From contig NZ_KE386833.1 of NCBI RefSeq assembly GCF_000429025.1, forward strand, positions 1-64,000: 64,000 nucleotides of DNA. The letters are read 5' to 3'. The DNA comes from Actinospineispora spinosispora DSM 44797 (lineage in GTDB: Bacteria; Actinomycetota; Actinomycetes; Mycobacteriales; Pseudonocardiaceae). Made by a program: the position numbers and the translations under genes. The notes under the pieces are model-generated. The model worked only from the letters and a program-made list of their open reading frames with translations. It was not told the DNA's origin and did no database searches. Within the stretch, counting starts at the first letter, position 1, and each line of letters starts with the position of its first letter. Shown here in pieces: positions 23,956 to 31,751 of this stretch.

Positions 23956-24552
23956 TCAGTGACGAGCAAGCCCGCGAGCGGTGCTCAGTAGCTCGCGGCG
24001 TTCCTGGGTCGGTGCCTGCGCCGCGGTGAGCAGGTTGTAGGCCAGGACCATCGGGACGAGCGCCTCGGTACGGGCATCGACCGAATCGGGTGGGATCTGA
24101 CCGAGCTCCGCCGCGCGGCCCAGGGCCGCTCGCAGGCTCATCCGTAGCAGCTGCCGGTACCGGGCCGTGTGCTCGGCGACCGACGGCGGCGGATCGCGGA
24201 ACTCCGCGATGGTGTTGACCGCGAGGCAGCCCCGGGCCACGGTCGCGTCCAGGGTCGAGCCCAGCCGGTCGAGGAAGGCCTCGACGTCGTCCAGTCCCTG
24301 CTCGCCCCGCGCCATGGGGCCGAGCATGAACGCCTCCAGGACCGTGTCGTGATAGCGCGCCAGCGCCGCGACGAACAGGTCCAGCTTCGTGCCGAACGAG
24401 TTGTAGAGGCTGGACGTGGACAGGCCGGTCGCGGCGCACACGTCCGGCATCGACACGGCCGTGTACCCGTGCCGCCAGAACATGCGCATGACGGTGTCCA
24501 GGACCGCGGTGCGGTCGAACGCCGGAGGCCGGCCGGGTCCACGTTTTGACAT
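23956..24552 (-). CDS. TetR-family regulator
   Basis: The 198-residue protein has an N-terminal TetR helix-turn-helix (AVLDTVMRMFWRHGYTAVSMPDVCAATGLSTSSLYNSFGTKLDLFVAAL) and a helical ligand domain. It is divergent from the haloalkane dehalogenase gene with about 60 bp between starts, so it probably represses that gene, as DhaR does for dhaA in Rhodococcus. TGGAGA-N17-TATTCT on this strand predicts a start near 24555, favouring a leaderless ATG at 24552 over one at 24558. Confidence 0.88.
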   Translation of the reverse strand: MSKRGPGRPPAFDRTAVLDTVMRMFWRHGYTAVSMPDVCAATGLSTSSLYNSFGTKLDLFVAALARYHDTVLEAFMLGPMARGEQGLDDVEAFLDRLGSTLDATVARGCLAVNTIAEFRDPPPSVAEHTARYRQLLRMSLRAALGRAAELGQIPPDSVDARTEALVPMVLAYNLLTAAQAPTQERRELLSTARGLARH

Positions 24553-24554
24553 GA

Positions 24555-24597
24555 CCATTGCAGAATAGTCGCTGAGTTTTGTAATCTCCATTGCAGA
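24555..24597 (+). promoter_or_regulatory. Divergent promoter with 10-bp direct repeats
   Basis: CCATTGCAGA occurs at 24555-24564 and again at 24588-24597. Between and within them, TTGCAG (24558-24563) and TAATCT (24582-24587) form a rightward promoter with 18-bp spacing, predicting a start near 24594 for the dehalogenase. The 33-bp repeat period is about three helical turns, so a TetR dimer pair could bind one face of the DNA. Confidence 0.5.
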
Positions 24598-24612
24598 TTG
24601 ATGGAGGAGGCG

Positions 24613-25521
24613 GTGACCTTGACGAACCCGGCAGCCTGGCGGGAACTCAAGCAGTACGCGCACGTCGACGGAGCCCGGATGGCCTACGTCGAGCAGGGTG
24701 CGGGTCCGGCGATCGTGTTACTGCACGGCAACCCGACCTCGTCGTTCCTGTGGCGCGACGTGGTGCCCGAGCTGACCGGACTGGGCCGCTGCCTCGTCCC
24801 GGACCTGATCGGCATGGGCGACTCGGACAAGCTCCCGGCCGACGATGCCCGGCGCTACACCTTCGCCCGCCACCGGGAGTTCCTCGACGGCCTGCTCGAC
24901 CAGGTGCTCGAACCGGGGGAGCCGGTCACCTTCGTGGTGCACGACTGGGGAAGCGCGTTGGGCTTCGACTGGGCCCGCCGCCACCCCGACCGGGTCCGCG
25001 GCATCGCCTATCTGGAGGCGATCGTCCGGCCGATCCCGGACTGGGAGGACTGGCCGGAACCCTCCAGGCGGGTCTTCCAGGGCTTCCGCTCGCCCGCTGG
25101 CGAGCAGATGATCCTGCGGGACAACATGTTCGTGGAACGAGTGCTGCCCGGTTCGGTCCTGCGCTCACTGTCCGAGGAGGAGATGGACGAGTACCGCAGG
25201 CCGTTCACGACACCCGGCGAGGACCGCCTGCCGACGTTGCTCTGGCCGCGTCAGCTCCCCATCGCGGGCGAGCCCGCCGACATCGTCGAGATCGTGGCCG
25301 AGTACTCCGGCTGGCTGGCGGCGACGGCTGGGTTGCCGAAGCTGTTCGTCAACGCCGAGCCGGGAGCGATCCTGAACGGTCGGCAGCGAGAGTTCTGCCG
25401 GACCTGGCCGGACCAGACCGAGGTGACGGTGCCCGGTTCGCACTTCGTGCAGGAGGACTCGGGCACGCTCATCGGGCAGGCCGTCGCGGACTGGCTGAAG
25501 TCGGGCACGATCGATGGCTGA
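24613..25521 (+). CDS. dhaA: Haloalkane dehalogenase (DhaA-type)
   Basis: The 302-residue enzyme carries the full catalytic pentad of subfamily II haloalkane dehalogenases: Asn40 (LLHGNPTSS), Asp111 and Trp112 (VVHDWGSALGF), Glu135 (YLEAIVRPIPDW) and His277 (GSHFVQED). It hydrolyses carbon-halogen bonds of haloalkanes to an alcohol and halide. Further similarity to DhaA runs through SEEEMDEYRRPF and LPIAGEPADIV. The GTG at 24613 is preferred, with GGAGG 5 bp upstream; an ATG at 24601 is possible. It overlaps the next gene by 8 bp. Confidence 0.93.
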   Translation: MTLTNPAAWRELKQYAHVDGARMAYVEQGAGPAIVLLHGNPTSSFLWRDVVPELTGLGRCLVPDLIGMGDSDKLPADDARRYTFARHREFLDGLLDQVLEPGEPVTFVVHDWGSALGFDWARRHPDRVRGIAYLEAIVRPIPDWEDWPEPSRRVFQGFRSPAGEQMILRDNMFVERVLPGSVLRSLSEEEMDEYRRPFTTPGEDRLPTLLWPRQLPIAGEPADIVEIVAEYSGWLAATAGLPKLFVNAEPGAILNGRQREFCRTWPDQTEVTVPGSHFVQEDSGTLIGQAVADWLKSGTIDG

Positions 25522-26257
25522 CGGTGACGCGCCCGGACTGTTGTCACGCGTCCTCGACGCGCACGGTGGGGAGAGCCGCTGGAACCAGGTGAGCGCGCTG
25601 CGCGCGGAGGTGTCGCTCAGCGGGCCGTTCTGGGAGCGAAAGGGCTGGTCCAGCGGCCTCGACCGCATGTCCCTGCGGGTGGACCCCGCGGTGCAACACA
25701 CCAGTCTGGGCTCGTTCACCGACCCCCGGCTCCGGTCGACACTGCAGGTGGCACCGGAACGAGTGCGGGTGGAAACCCTCAAGGGTGAGACGGTGGACGG
25801 CCGTGAGCGTCCGGCGGACTCGTTCGCGGGCCACACGGCGGACTCCCGGTGGGACATCGTGCAGCTCGCGTACTTCGTCAACTACGCACTCTGGAACTAC
25901 CTCACCTTTCCGTTCCTGCTCACCTACCCGGGTGTGCGGACCAGCGAGATCGAGCCGTGGCAGGAAGGTGACGAGACGTGGCGGCGGCTGCAAGTCACCT
26001 TCCCGGAGTCGATCGCGACGCACAGCACCGAGCAGGTGTTCTATTTCGACGACCGGTTCCTGCAACGCAGGATGGACTACGCACCGAGGGTCGTCGGCAG
26101 CTCGCCCGCCGCGCACTACACCTCCGGGCACCGCACCTTCGGCGGCTTCACGATCCCGACCCTGCGCCACGTCTACCCGCGCGACCCCCTGACGAACAGG
26201 CACGACCCGAATTTCCGGTTCATCACCGTCGAGATGCACGACGTCGACGTGTCATGA
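25514..26257 (+). CDS. Conserved protein, LolA-like fold suspected
   Basis: The 247-residue protein starts GLLSRVLDAHGGESRWNQVSALRAEVSLSGPFW and ends in alternating strands with GHRTFGGFTIPTLRHVYP. The alternation of strands and the opening helix resemble outer-membrane-lipoprotein-sorting-like (LolA/LppX-type) folds, but no signal peptide is present, so it is cytoplasmic. It overlaps the dehalogenase gene and is translationally coupled. A partner or lipid/hydrocarbon-binding role is conceivable; no function is assigned. Confidence 0.65.
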   Translation: MADGDAPGLLSRVLDAHGGESRWNQVSALRAEVSLSGPFWERKGWSSGLDRMSLRVDPAVQHTSLGSFTDPRLRSTLQVAPERVRVETLKGETVDGRERPADSFAGHTADSRWDIVQLAYFVNYALWNYLTFPFLLTYPGVRTSEIEPWQEGDETWRRLQVTFPESIATHSTEQVFYFDDRFLQRRMDYAPRVVGSSPAAHYTSGHRTFGGFTIPTLRHVYPRDPLTNRHDPNFRFITVEMHDVDVS

Positions 26258-26270
26258 CGCGGGTGGCACC

Positions 26271-26663
26271 TCAGCCGAACGCCGGGACGATCACCCGGCT
26301 CGGTGCCACGAGGAACACCTCGCGGCTCTCCTGCCTCGGGTAGCTGCCGCCGGTGTACTTGGCGAAGATGCGGTCGACGATCTCCCAGCCTTCGTCGCCG
26401 CCCACCCTCTTCACGACGCGGCCGAGGACGAGCACGCCGCGGACGAAGTTCTCGCGGTCGGTCACCGACAGGGCGATGCGGTCGTCGATGGCGAGGTTGC
26501 GGCCCTTGCGTGACCGGGGCGAGGTGAAGAACGCCAGGTGGTCACCCTCGATGTCGATCATCACCGGGACCGAGTGCGGCCCGCCGTCAGGCAGGAGCGT
26601 GGCGACGTGGGCGATGTTCTGCCCGGTGAACAGGGCGATGGCTTCATCGTCGAGCAGGGTCAT
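26271..26663 (-). CDS. PPOX-class (pyridoxamine-phosphate-oxidase-like) flavin/F420 protein
   Basis: The 130-residue split-barrel protein has IAHVATLLPDGGPHSVPVMIDIEGDHLAFFTSPRSRKGRNLAIDDRIALSVTD, the core of F420- or FMN-dependent PPOX enzymes found in mycobacteria. It probably reduces or binds a small aromatic or quinone substrate. It lies 29 bp downstream of the epimerase gene and is likely last in the AraC-epimerase-PPOX operon. It converges on the dehalogenase operon with 13 bp between stops. Confidence 0.82.
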   Translation of the reverse strand: MTLLDDEAIALFTGQNIAHVATLLPDGGPHSVPVMIDIEGDHLAFFTSPRSRKGRNLAIDDRIALSVTDRENFVRGVLVLGRVVKRVGGDEGWEIVDRIFAKYTGGSYPRQESREVFLVAPSRVIVPAFG

Positions 26664-26692
26664 GGCGGTCCTCTCCAGCGGTGACGGGTGGG

Positions 26693-27637
26693 TCAGCGGT
26701 CATGTCGGGTCAGCCAGCCGACGTAGTCGGTGACGGACCGCTCGACGTCGTACCGCGGCGCGAACCCGGTGTCCTCCCGCAGCCGGGTGATGTCCAAATG
26801 GGTGTCCGTGGGGCGGTCGGGGTCGCGGCCCTCGGGGAGCGTGATGGCCGCGCCAGGGACAGCGGCGTTGATGGCCGAGACGACCTCGCTGTACCGCACG
26901 AGACGTCCGCTGGAGACGTTGTAGATGCGGTGGCCGAGCCGGTCGGCGAGCATGAGCAGCGCGATGGCCCGGCCGCAGTCCTTGACGTAGCATAGGTCGC
27001 TCGCGTCTTCGGCGTAAGCGGGTGGCCGGGGCGGGCTGAGATCCGGAGCCTCGCCGCGGACGGCAGCGTTGAGCAGGCGCGGAAGGGGGGTGAAGGGGTT
27101 GTCGGGCACGCCAAGAGGGCCCCAGACCGTGCCGATCCGCAGGCTCACCGTGTCGAACCCGGCACTGTCGCCGGCCAGCGCGCTGAACAGTTCGGCGGTC
27201 TTCTTGAACACCGGAATCCGGTGCGCGGCTATCACCGGGAGCGGGACGTCCTCACGCAACGGGGACTCCTCGACCCCGAGGTACGCGGCGATGCTGCTGG
27301 CGACGGCGAACCGACGCACGCCCCACGCCGTCGCCGCCTGCAGCGCGTTGAGCAGGCCGAGGGTGTCGGCGCGGAGGTACCGCACCGGATCGGCCAGGTC
27401 GTAGGGGGCAGCGGCGAGGTGCACGATGCCGGTGATGTCGTGTCGCTTCCCGATGTCGAGGAAGGCCGCCTCGTCCGTCGTGTCCAGGTGCTCGACGACG
27501 ACCTGATCGTCACCGGCGAGGTGCTCGGGTAGCCGGGTGGACCGATGGGCGGTGAGGACGACGGATTCACCCAGGTCGAGCAGCGCCCGCGCGGTGTGGG
27601 ACCCGATCGAACCCAGGCCGCCGGTAACAAGGATCAC
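26693..27637 (-). CDS. NAD-dependent epimerase/dehydratase
   Basis: The 314-residue extended SDR starts MILVTGGLGSIGSHTARALLDLGE (the GxxGxxG NAD motif). It has a central Ser region FAVASSIAAYLG and a substrate-binding DASDLCYVKDCGRAIALLM. The usual YxxxK is not evident; the equivalent position reads PVFKKTAELFSAL, so Lys is present but the preceding Tyr is replaced. The GTG at 27637 has GGAGGGG 6 bp upstream; a longer frame lacks support. It is probably co-transcribed with the AraC and PPOX genes. Confidence 0.8.
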   Translation of the reverse strand: MILVTGGLGSIGSHTARALLDLGESVVLTAHRSTRLPEHLAGDDQVVVEHLDTTDEAAFLDIGKRHDITGIVHLAAAPYDLADPVRYLRADTLGLLNALQAATAWGVRRFAVASSIAAYLGVEESPLREDVPLPVIAAHRIPVFKKTAELFSALAGDSAGFDTVSLRIGTVWGPLGVPDNPFTPLPRLLNAAVRGEAPDLSPPRPPAYAEDASDLCYVKDCGRAIALLMLADRLGHRIYNVSSGRLVRYSEVVSAINAAVPGAAITLPEGRDPDRPTDTHLDITRLREDTGFAPRYDVERSVTDYVGWLTRHDR

Positions 27638-27686
27638 TCGTTCCCCTCCATGCTGTGTCGGGCTCGTGAGCCGCGTGACAGCGACG

Positions 27687-28535
27687 TTAGGCGGGGACGG
27701 GTCGCCGCTCTTGTACGAAACGGCCATCCGCTGGGCGGAGCATCGGGACGTAGGACGCGGAATGGTCGTGGTCGCACGCGCACGTCGAGCTCGACTGGGC
27801 GACGAAGTCCCCGGGAGTCACCCCGAGGAGCCTGCGGCACTCGCGGGTGAGGTGGGCCTGGTCGTGGTAGCCGCTCTCGACGGCCCACCGTGCGAGATCG
27901 ACCTCCGGGTCGCCCCGGCGGGCGATCCAGGCCTGCACACGTGCGCTGAAACCTCGCACGCGCAGGATGCGGTGCAGCTCCTTCGGCGCCACGCCGACCG
28001 AGGCCCTGCACCGGCGCCGCAGCTGCCGTTCCGAGATCGACAGCAGCGCGGGCAGAGCGGCTGTTCCTCCGGGGTGCCAGGGCATGAGACGCCGGACGGC
28101 CTCGTCGACCAGCAGGTCCGGCTCACCGGCGGATCGCGCGACGAACGACTGGAGCGCGGTGAGCGCAACACTCGGTGTGGTGGCGTCCCCGATGCGGTCC
28201 GTCAGCCTGGCCATGTCTCGCCAGATGTCGGTGCCCGGGATGTCCTGATCGATGAGCTCGTCGGCCGACACCGTGACGAGGCTGCCGAGCACGCCCGGAC
28301 GCAACCGCACCCCGACGACCGTGCGCCCCTCGGGAATCTCCCGATGCGTCGCGGTGGTCAGTGGCCCGAGCAGCTGGGGGACCTCACCGAGGACACAGCG
28401 CACCTCGGCTCCGCCGTGCGGCTCGTGCCGCTGCGTCACGGCCGCGGCGCCGACCTGCTGGATCCAGACCGAGGATGCGAGCGCGGCGAGAGCGGGTGCC
28501 GGCGCCCGCTCCTGGTACGACGATTCCCCAGCCAC
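27687..28535 (-). CDS. AraC-family regulator
   Basis: The 282-residue protein ends in an AraC-type DNA-binding domain (LLSISERQLRRRCRASVGVAPKELHRILRVRGF followed by DLARWAVESGYHDQAHLTRECRRLLGVTPGDF). The N-terminal half resembles the DUF6597-type sensor domain (TQRHEPHGGAEVRCVLGEVPQLLGP). It lies 49 bp upstream of the epimerase gene and is probably the regulator of that operon. The start is a GTG with no strong ribosome site. A C-terminal tail with CACDHDH is unusual but not interpretable. Confidence 0.82.
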   Translation of the reverse strand: MAGESSYQERAPAPALAALASSVWIQQVGAAAVTQRHEPHGGAEVRCVLGEVPQLLGPLTTATHREIPEGRTVVGVRLRPGVLGSLVTVSADELIDQDIPGTDIWRDMARLTDRIGDATTPSVALTALQSFVARSAGEPDLLVDEAVRRLMPWHPGGTAALPALLSISERQLRRRCRASVGVAPKELHRILRVRGFSARVQAWIARRGDPEVDLARWAVESGYHDQAHLTRECRRLLGVTPGDFVAQSSSTCACDHDHSASYVPMLRPADGRFVQERRPVPA

Positions 28536-28608
28536 CGCACCGTCCCGCCGACTCGTTCCGGATCAGTAACCTACGCCCGGCGGGCACGGGACGACCAAAC
28601 TGATTTCG

Positions 28609-28654
28609 CTCGTGAGTGGTGAGGGCGCCCCGGGGCACCCTCACCACTCACGAG
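28609..28654. terminator. 46-bp near-perfect palindrome
   Basis: Arms 28609-28631 and 28632-28654 pair over 23 bp with a single mismatch and no loop, beginning CTCGTGAGTGGTGAGGG. It lies just beyond the stop of the SDR gene and upstream of the AraC gene, so it can terminate the NmrA-SDR transcript. Like the palindrome at 12032 it is longer than a terminator needs. Confidence 0.65.
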
Positions 28655-28672
28655 GCCGAGCAGGTCCGGTGC

Positions 28673-29494
28673 TCAGGCGTCGACGGTCAGCGGGCTGAAG
28701 GATTCCCATTTGTCCAGCTCGGCGAGCCGCGACTGAAGTGAGGCCCGGATGCCGGTGACCGCATCCGCTCCGACGGCGAGGCGCAGCGGTGGGTCCGTCA
28801 TCGCGGCGACGGCCAGGATCGCGTCCGCAACCGTCTCCGGGCGCCCGAGGGACTCCAATGGCGCGGACGAGAACTGGGACAGGGCGGCGCCCACGGTCGG
28901 GGCGTAGGTGTCGTCGGGCGGCACGACGGCGGCGGAACCGAGGAACTCGGTGGCGAACGTGCCGGGTTCGACGATGGTCACCCGGACTCCGGTCGGGGCG
29001 ACCTCATGGGCGAGGGCCTCGCTGAACAGTTCCACGGCGGCCTTGGACGCCGAGTACAGTCCGGAGCCGGGAAAGGCGAACTGCCCGATGAGCGAGGACA
29101 GCTGAACCACGCGACCCCGCGATTCGCGTAGCGCGGGCAGACTCGCCCGGAGCACGGCCAGATTGGCCAGCACGTTGGTCTCCAGTACCGCGCGAACCTG
29201 CTCGGCGCTGGTCTGCTCGACGGCGCCGAACACCCCGTAGCCCGCATTGTTCACGAGGACGTCCAGCCGACCGGCATCCCGCACGGCCGCTGCCAGTGTC
29301 CGCTCGGCGTCCGGCGCCGTGAGGTCGAGCGCGAGGGTGGTCAGCTGCCCCTCGGGTGCGGAGCGAACCAGGTCGTCGAGTCGGTCGGTTCGCCTGCCGA
29401 CCGCGATCACCTGCGCGCCGGCGGCGAGTGCGCGGTCGGCGATCAGTCGGCCGAAGCCGGAGGTGGCGCCGGTGATGAGCCAGGTTGAGGACAT
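28673..29494 (-). CDS. Short-chain dehydrogenase/reductase
   Basis: The 273-residue classical SDR has the cofactor motif TGATSGFG at 8-15, NNAG at 82-85 and the catalytic residues Asn107, Ser133/134, Tyr147 and Lys151 (LYSASKAAVELFSEAL). It oxidises or reduces an alcohol/carbonyl using NAD(P). It starts 30 bp after the NmrA-like gene and is co-transcribed with it. The substrate is unknown. Confidence 0.9.
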   Translation of the reverse strand: MSSTWLITGATSGFGRLIADRALAAGAQVIAVGRRTDRLDDLVRSAPEGQLTTLALDLTAPDAERTLAAAVRDAGRLDVLVNNAGYGVFGAVEQTSAEQVRAVLETNVLANLAVLRASLPALRESRGRVVQLSSLIGQFAFPGSGLYSASKAAVELFSEALAHEVAPTGVRVTIVEPGTFATEFLGSAAVVPPDDTYAPTVGAALSQFSSAPLESLGRPETVADAILAVAAMTDPPLRLAVGADAVTGIRASLQSRLAELDKWESFSPLTVDA

Positions 29495-29524
29495 GATGTG
29501 GGTTCCTTGCCGGTGGATGGTGGG

Positions 29525-30406
29525 TCAGCGGTTATGGGAGGCGTGGGCGTCGAACTGCTGCCGGTTGCGCTCGACGAACTCCTCGACGGTGAGCGCCTCG
29601 GTGCCGGTGATGGTCCGGATGACGTCGTTGGTGCCGGCGAAGATGCCGTTGCGGTAGTCGATGGCGACGTTCGACAGGTGCTGGATCAGGTGCGGGCTGC
29701 GCCCGGTCCGTTCCAGCTGGGCCTGGAACTCCTCGATCTCGACCGGCACGTAGCGGACCGGATATCCCAGGGTCTCGGAGACCGCGCGGGCGATCTGGTG
29801 GTGGTCCAGCTCGACCGGGCCGTAGAGGGGATAGATCTTCCCGGCGTGCGGAGCGGGGTCTTCGAGAATGGCCGCGATCAGCCGTCCCTGGTCCTCCGCC
29901 GGGATCGGGGCGTGCCTGCCCTCGCCGAACGGCAGCCGCAGGTCACCGGTCGTCTCGTCGCGGAAGTGCAGGAGCCACTCGGCGAAGAACGTCGGGCGGA
30001 TGTGGGTCACGGTCCCACTGAAGTGGTCGAGCACGCGTTCGGCGATCCAGTGCTGCCGGGCCGCGTTGCTGCCCGCGTCGCGCCGGGCCGAGATCTGGGA
30101 CATGTTCACCAGCGCCCCGACGTGGTTCTCCTCGGCCGCCTGCAGCAGCGTCGCGGTGGCGTCGATGAGTCCGGGCGCGATCGGGTAGGTCAGGTATGCC
30201 GCCTCGATGCCCTGGGTGGCCTTGGCGACCGCGTCGAGATCCAGCAGATCCCCGGTGACGATCTCGGCACCGGCCTCGGCGAGCCGTTCGGAACGTTCGT
30301 CGACACGGTGCACGAGCGCCCGAACCTGATGACCTCGACCCAGCAAGGTCGTGGTGGCGTGGGAGCCGGTCTTGCCTGTGGCGCCGGTGATGAGCAGGTG
30401 AGCCAT
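29525..30406 (-). CDS. NmrA-family NAD(P)-binding protein
   Basis: The 293-residue atypical SDR begins MAHLLITGATGKTGSHATTTLLGRGHQV (GxTGxxG) and has VTGDLLDLDAVAKATQGIEAAYLTYPIAPG, typical of NmrA and quinone-oxidoreductase-2-like proteins. It lacks the YxxxK catalytic pair. The ATG at 30406 is preceded by AAGGGA. It is divergent from a marR gene with a double-dyad operator between them, the usual arrangement for electrophile- or quinone-responsive genes. Confidence 0.85.
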   Translation of the reverse strand: MAHLLITGATGKTGSHATTTLLGRGHQVRALVHRVDERSERLAEAGAEIVTGDLLDLDAVAKATQGIEAAYLTYPIAPGLIDATATLLQAAEENHVGALVNMSQISARRDAGSNAARQHWIAERVLDHFSGTVTHIRPTFFAEWLLHFRDETTGDLRLPFGEGRHAPIPAEDQGRLIAAILEDPAPHAGKIYPLYGPVELDHHQIARAVSETLGYPVRYVPVEIEEFQAQLERTGRSPHLIQHLSNVAIDYRNGIFAGTNDVIRTITGTEALTVEEFVERNRQQFDAHASHNR

Positions 30407-30464
30407 TGCGGCATGTCCCTTCGTGGGGTGGCTGTGTCGTTCGTGAACCTGTAACGCGATCATT

Positions 30465-30505
30465 TACGGGCATATGCCCATTGTGATTATGGGCATATGC
30501 CCGTA
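30465..30505. promoter_or_regulatory. Double-dyad MarR operator
   Basis: Two identical 12-bp palindromes GGGCATATGCCC lie at 30468-30479 and 30491-30502. They are 23 bp apart centre to centre and sit inside a larger perfect dyad with 17-bp arms and a 7-bp spacer. It lies between the divergent NmrA and marR genes, and is the most symmetrical regulatory site in the window. Two regulator dimers could bind about two helical turns apart. Confidence 0.8.
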
Positions 30506-30596
30506 GTTTTTCGACATGAGAACTCCGCGCACGTCGTTGCCTTCGGGGTAGGGGATGCTTCCCTGGTCGGGGCGGCGGACGCGTGGAGGTGTGACG

Positions 30597-31040
30597 ATGG
30601 AGGAGTCGAGGGTCTCGGCGACCAGGGACTGTTACGCGACGGCGCTGCGTAAGGCGTCACGGCGGATGACCGCGCTGTACGACGACGTCCTCGAGCCCTC
30701 GGGTCTCCGCTCGACCCAGTACGCGATTCTCCGCGAGCTCGCCGCCGGCGGCTCCCTGACGATCAACGAGCTGGCTCGGGTACTCGTACTGGATCGCTCA
30801 GGGCTCGGTCACTCGTTGCGTCCGCTGGAGCGTGGTGGCCTGATCTCGCTGGGCCAGAGTCCCTCGGACCGGCGCAGTGTCCTGGTGACGCTGACCGAGA
30901 AGGGGAAGCGGCAGTACGGCGAGGCGTCGGTGTTGTGGCGTTCGGTCCAGGATCAGGTCGGGTCGCTGCTGGGGGCTGCCGTGGCCGACCAGCTGCGGGA
31001 GCAGCTCAACGAGCTTGCGTCGGATGAGCGGTTGGGTTGA
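30597..31040 (+). CDS. MarR-family regulator
   Basis: The 147-residue protein has the MarR winged helix, with SLTINELARVLVLDRSGLGHSLRPLERGGLISL followed by the wing SPSDRRSVLVTLTEKGKRQ. One Cys (CYATAL, near residue 12) lies near the N-terminus, where many redox-sensing MarR proteins carry their sensor cysteine. GGAGGT precedes the ATG at 30597 by 6 bp. It probably controls itself and the divergent NmrA-SDR operon through the 30465-30505 site. Confidence 0.9.
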   Translation: MEESRVSATRDCYATALRKASRRMTALYDDVLEPSGLRSTQYAILRELAAGGSLTINELARVLVLDRSGLGHSLRPLERGGLISLGQSPSDRRSVLVTLTEKGKRQYGEASVLWRSVQDQVGSLLGAAVADQLREQLNELASDERLG

Positions 31041-31342
31041 GGTTTCTGTCTCCGCTGGCTCGTCAGTGTGCATCCCCGCTGGCCATCGAGTGTGCTTGGC
31101 GTGGCCGCCCGCTCTCAACCCCCGGCTGACGCCGGCCTCGCGCGGGTTCCTGGTTGCACGCCGTTCGGGGGCGAGGTTTCAGGGTTGACAGCGGACGGCC
31201 ACGCCAAGTGCCGGCCAGTATCGCGGGGATGGGGGAGCTGTGCGGCGCTTGTGTTGGTCACGGCTGCGCCGCGCTCGTTGAGTGCACGTGCACCCAGGGC
31301 TCAAGATCACCCCACCTGTCACACGCGTAACGCCCGGGGTGA

Positions 31343-31410
31343 CTTCGCAGAGGCTCAGGTTGCGTCGCACATGTTCCAACATCTGCGACGCAACACGTAG
31401 CTCTGCGAGG
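31343..31410. repeat. TTGCGTCGCA palindromic repeat, copy 1
   Basis: The outer arms CTTCGCAGAG/CTCTGCGAGG and inner arms TTGCGTCGCA/TGCGACGCAA are separated by 7 bp on each side. The centre, CATGTTCCAACATC, is itself a dyad. Same family as the copy interrupted by the IS at 17759. Confidence 0.8.
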
Positions 31411-31499
31411 CGTGACAGAAGCGACCACCGAGACTCCTGGGACTGCGTGATTGTGTGGGGGCGCAGCCACCTGCGGCATGCACGCAGACCACTCCCATC

Positions 31500-31541
31500 C
31501 CCGCGATCCTGGCTACGCCAAGTGTCGGCCAGGATCGCGGG
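31500..31541. repeat. 14-bp inverted repeat inside the 1-kb element
   Basis: CCCGCGATCCTGGC (31500-31513) and GCCAGGATCGCGGG (31528-31541) pair perfectly around 14 bp. It marks the junction between the two interior direct copies. Confidence 0.6.
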
Positions 31542-31683
31542 TGAGGGGGAGCTGCGCGGCGCTGTTGCTGGCCGCGGCTGTGCCGCGCACCCCTCACGGT
31601 CTCGGGGTGCACCGCGCTCGTTGTGTGCACGCGCCCGCCGCCCAAGATCACCCCACCTGCCACACCCGTAACGCGCCGGGTGA

Positions 31684-31751
31684 CTTCGCAGAGGCTCAGG
31701 TTGCGTCGCACATGTTCCAACATCTGCGACGCAACATGAAGCTCTGCGAGG
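31684..31751. repeat. TTGCGTCGCA palindromic repeat, copy 2
   Basis: Nearly identical to copy 1, offset by 341 bp. It differs at a few spacer positions on the right side (ATGAAG against ACGTAG). Confidence 0.8.
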
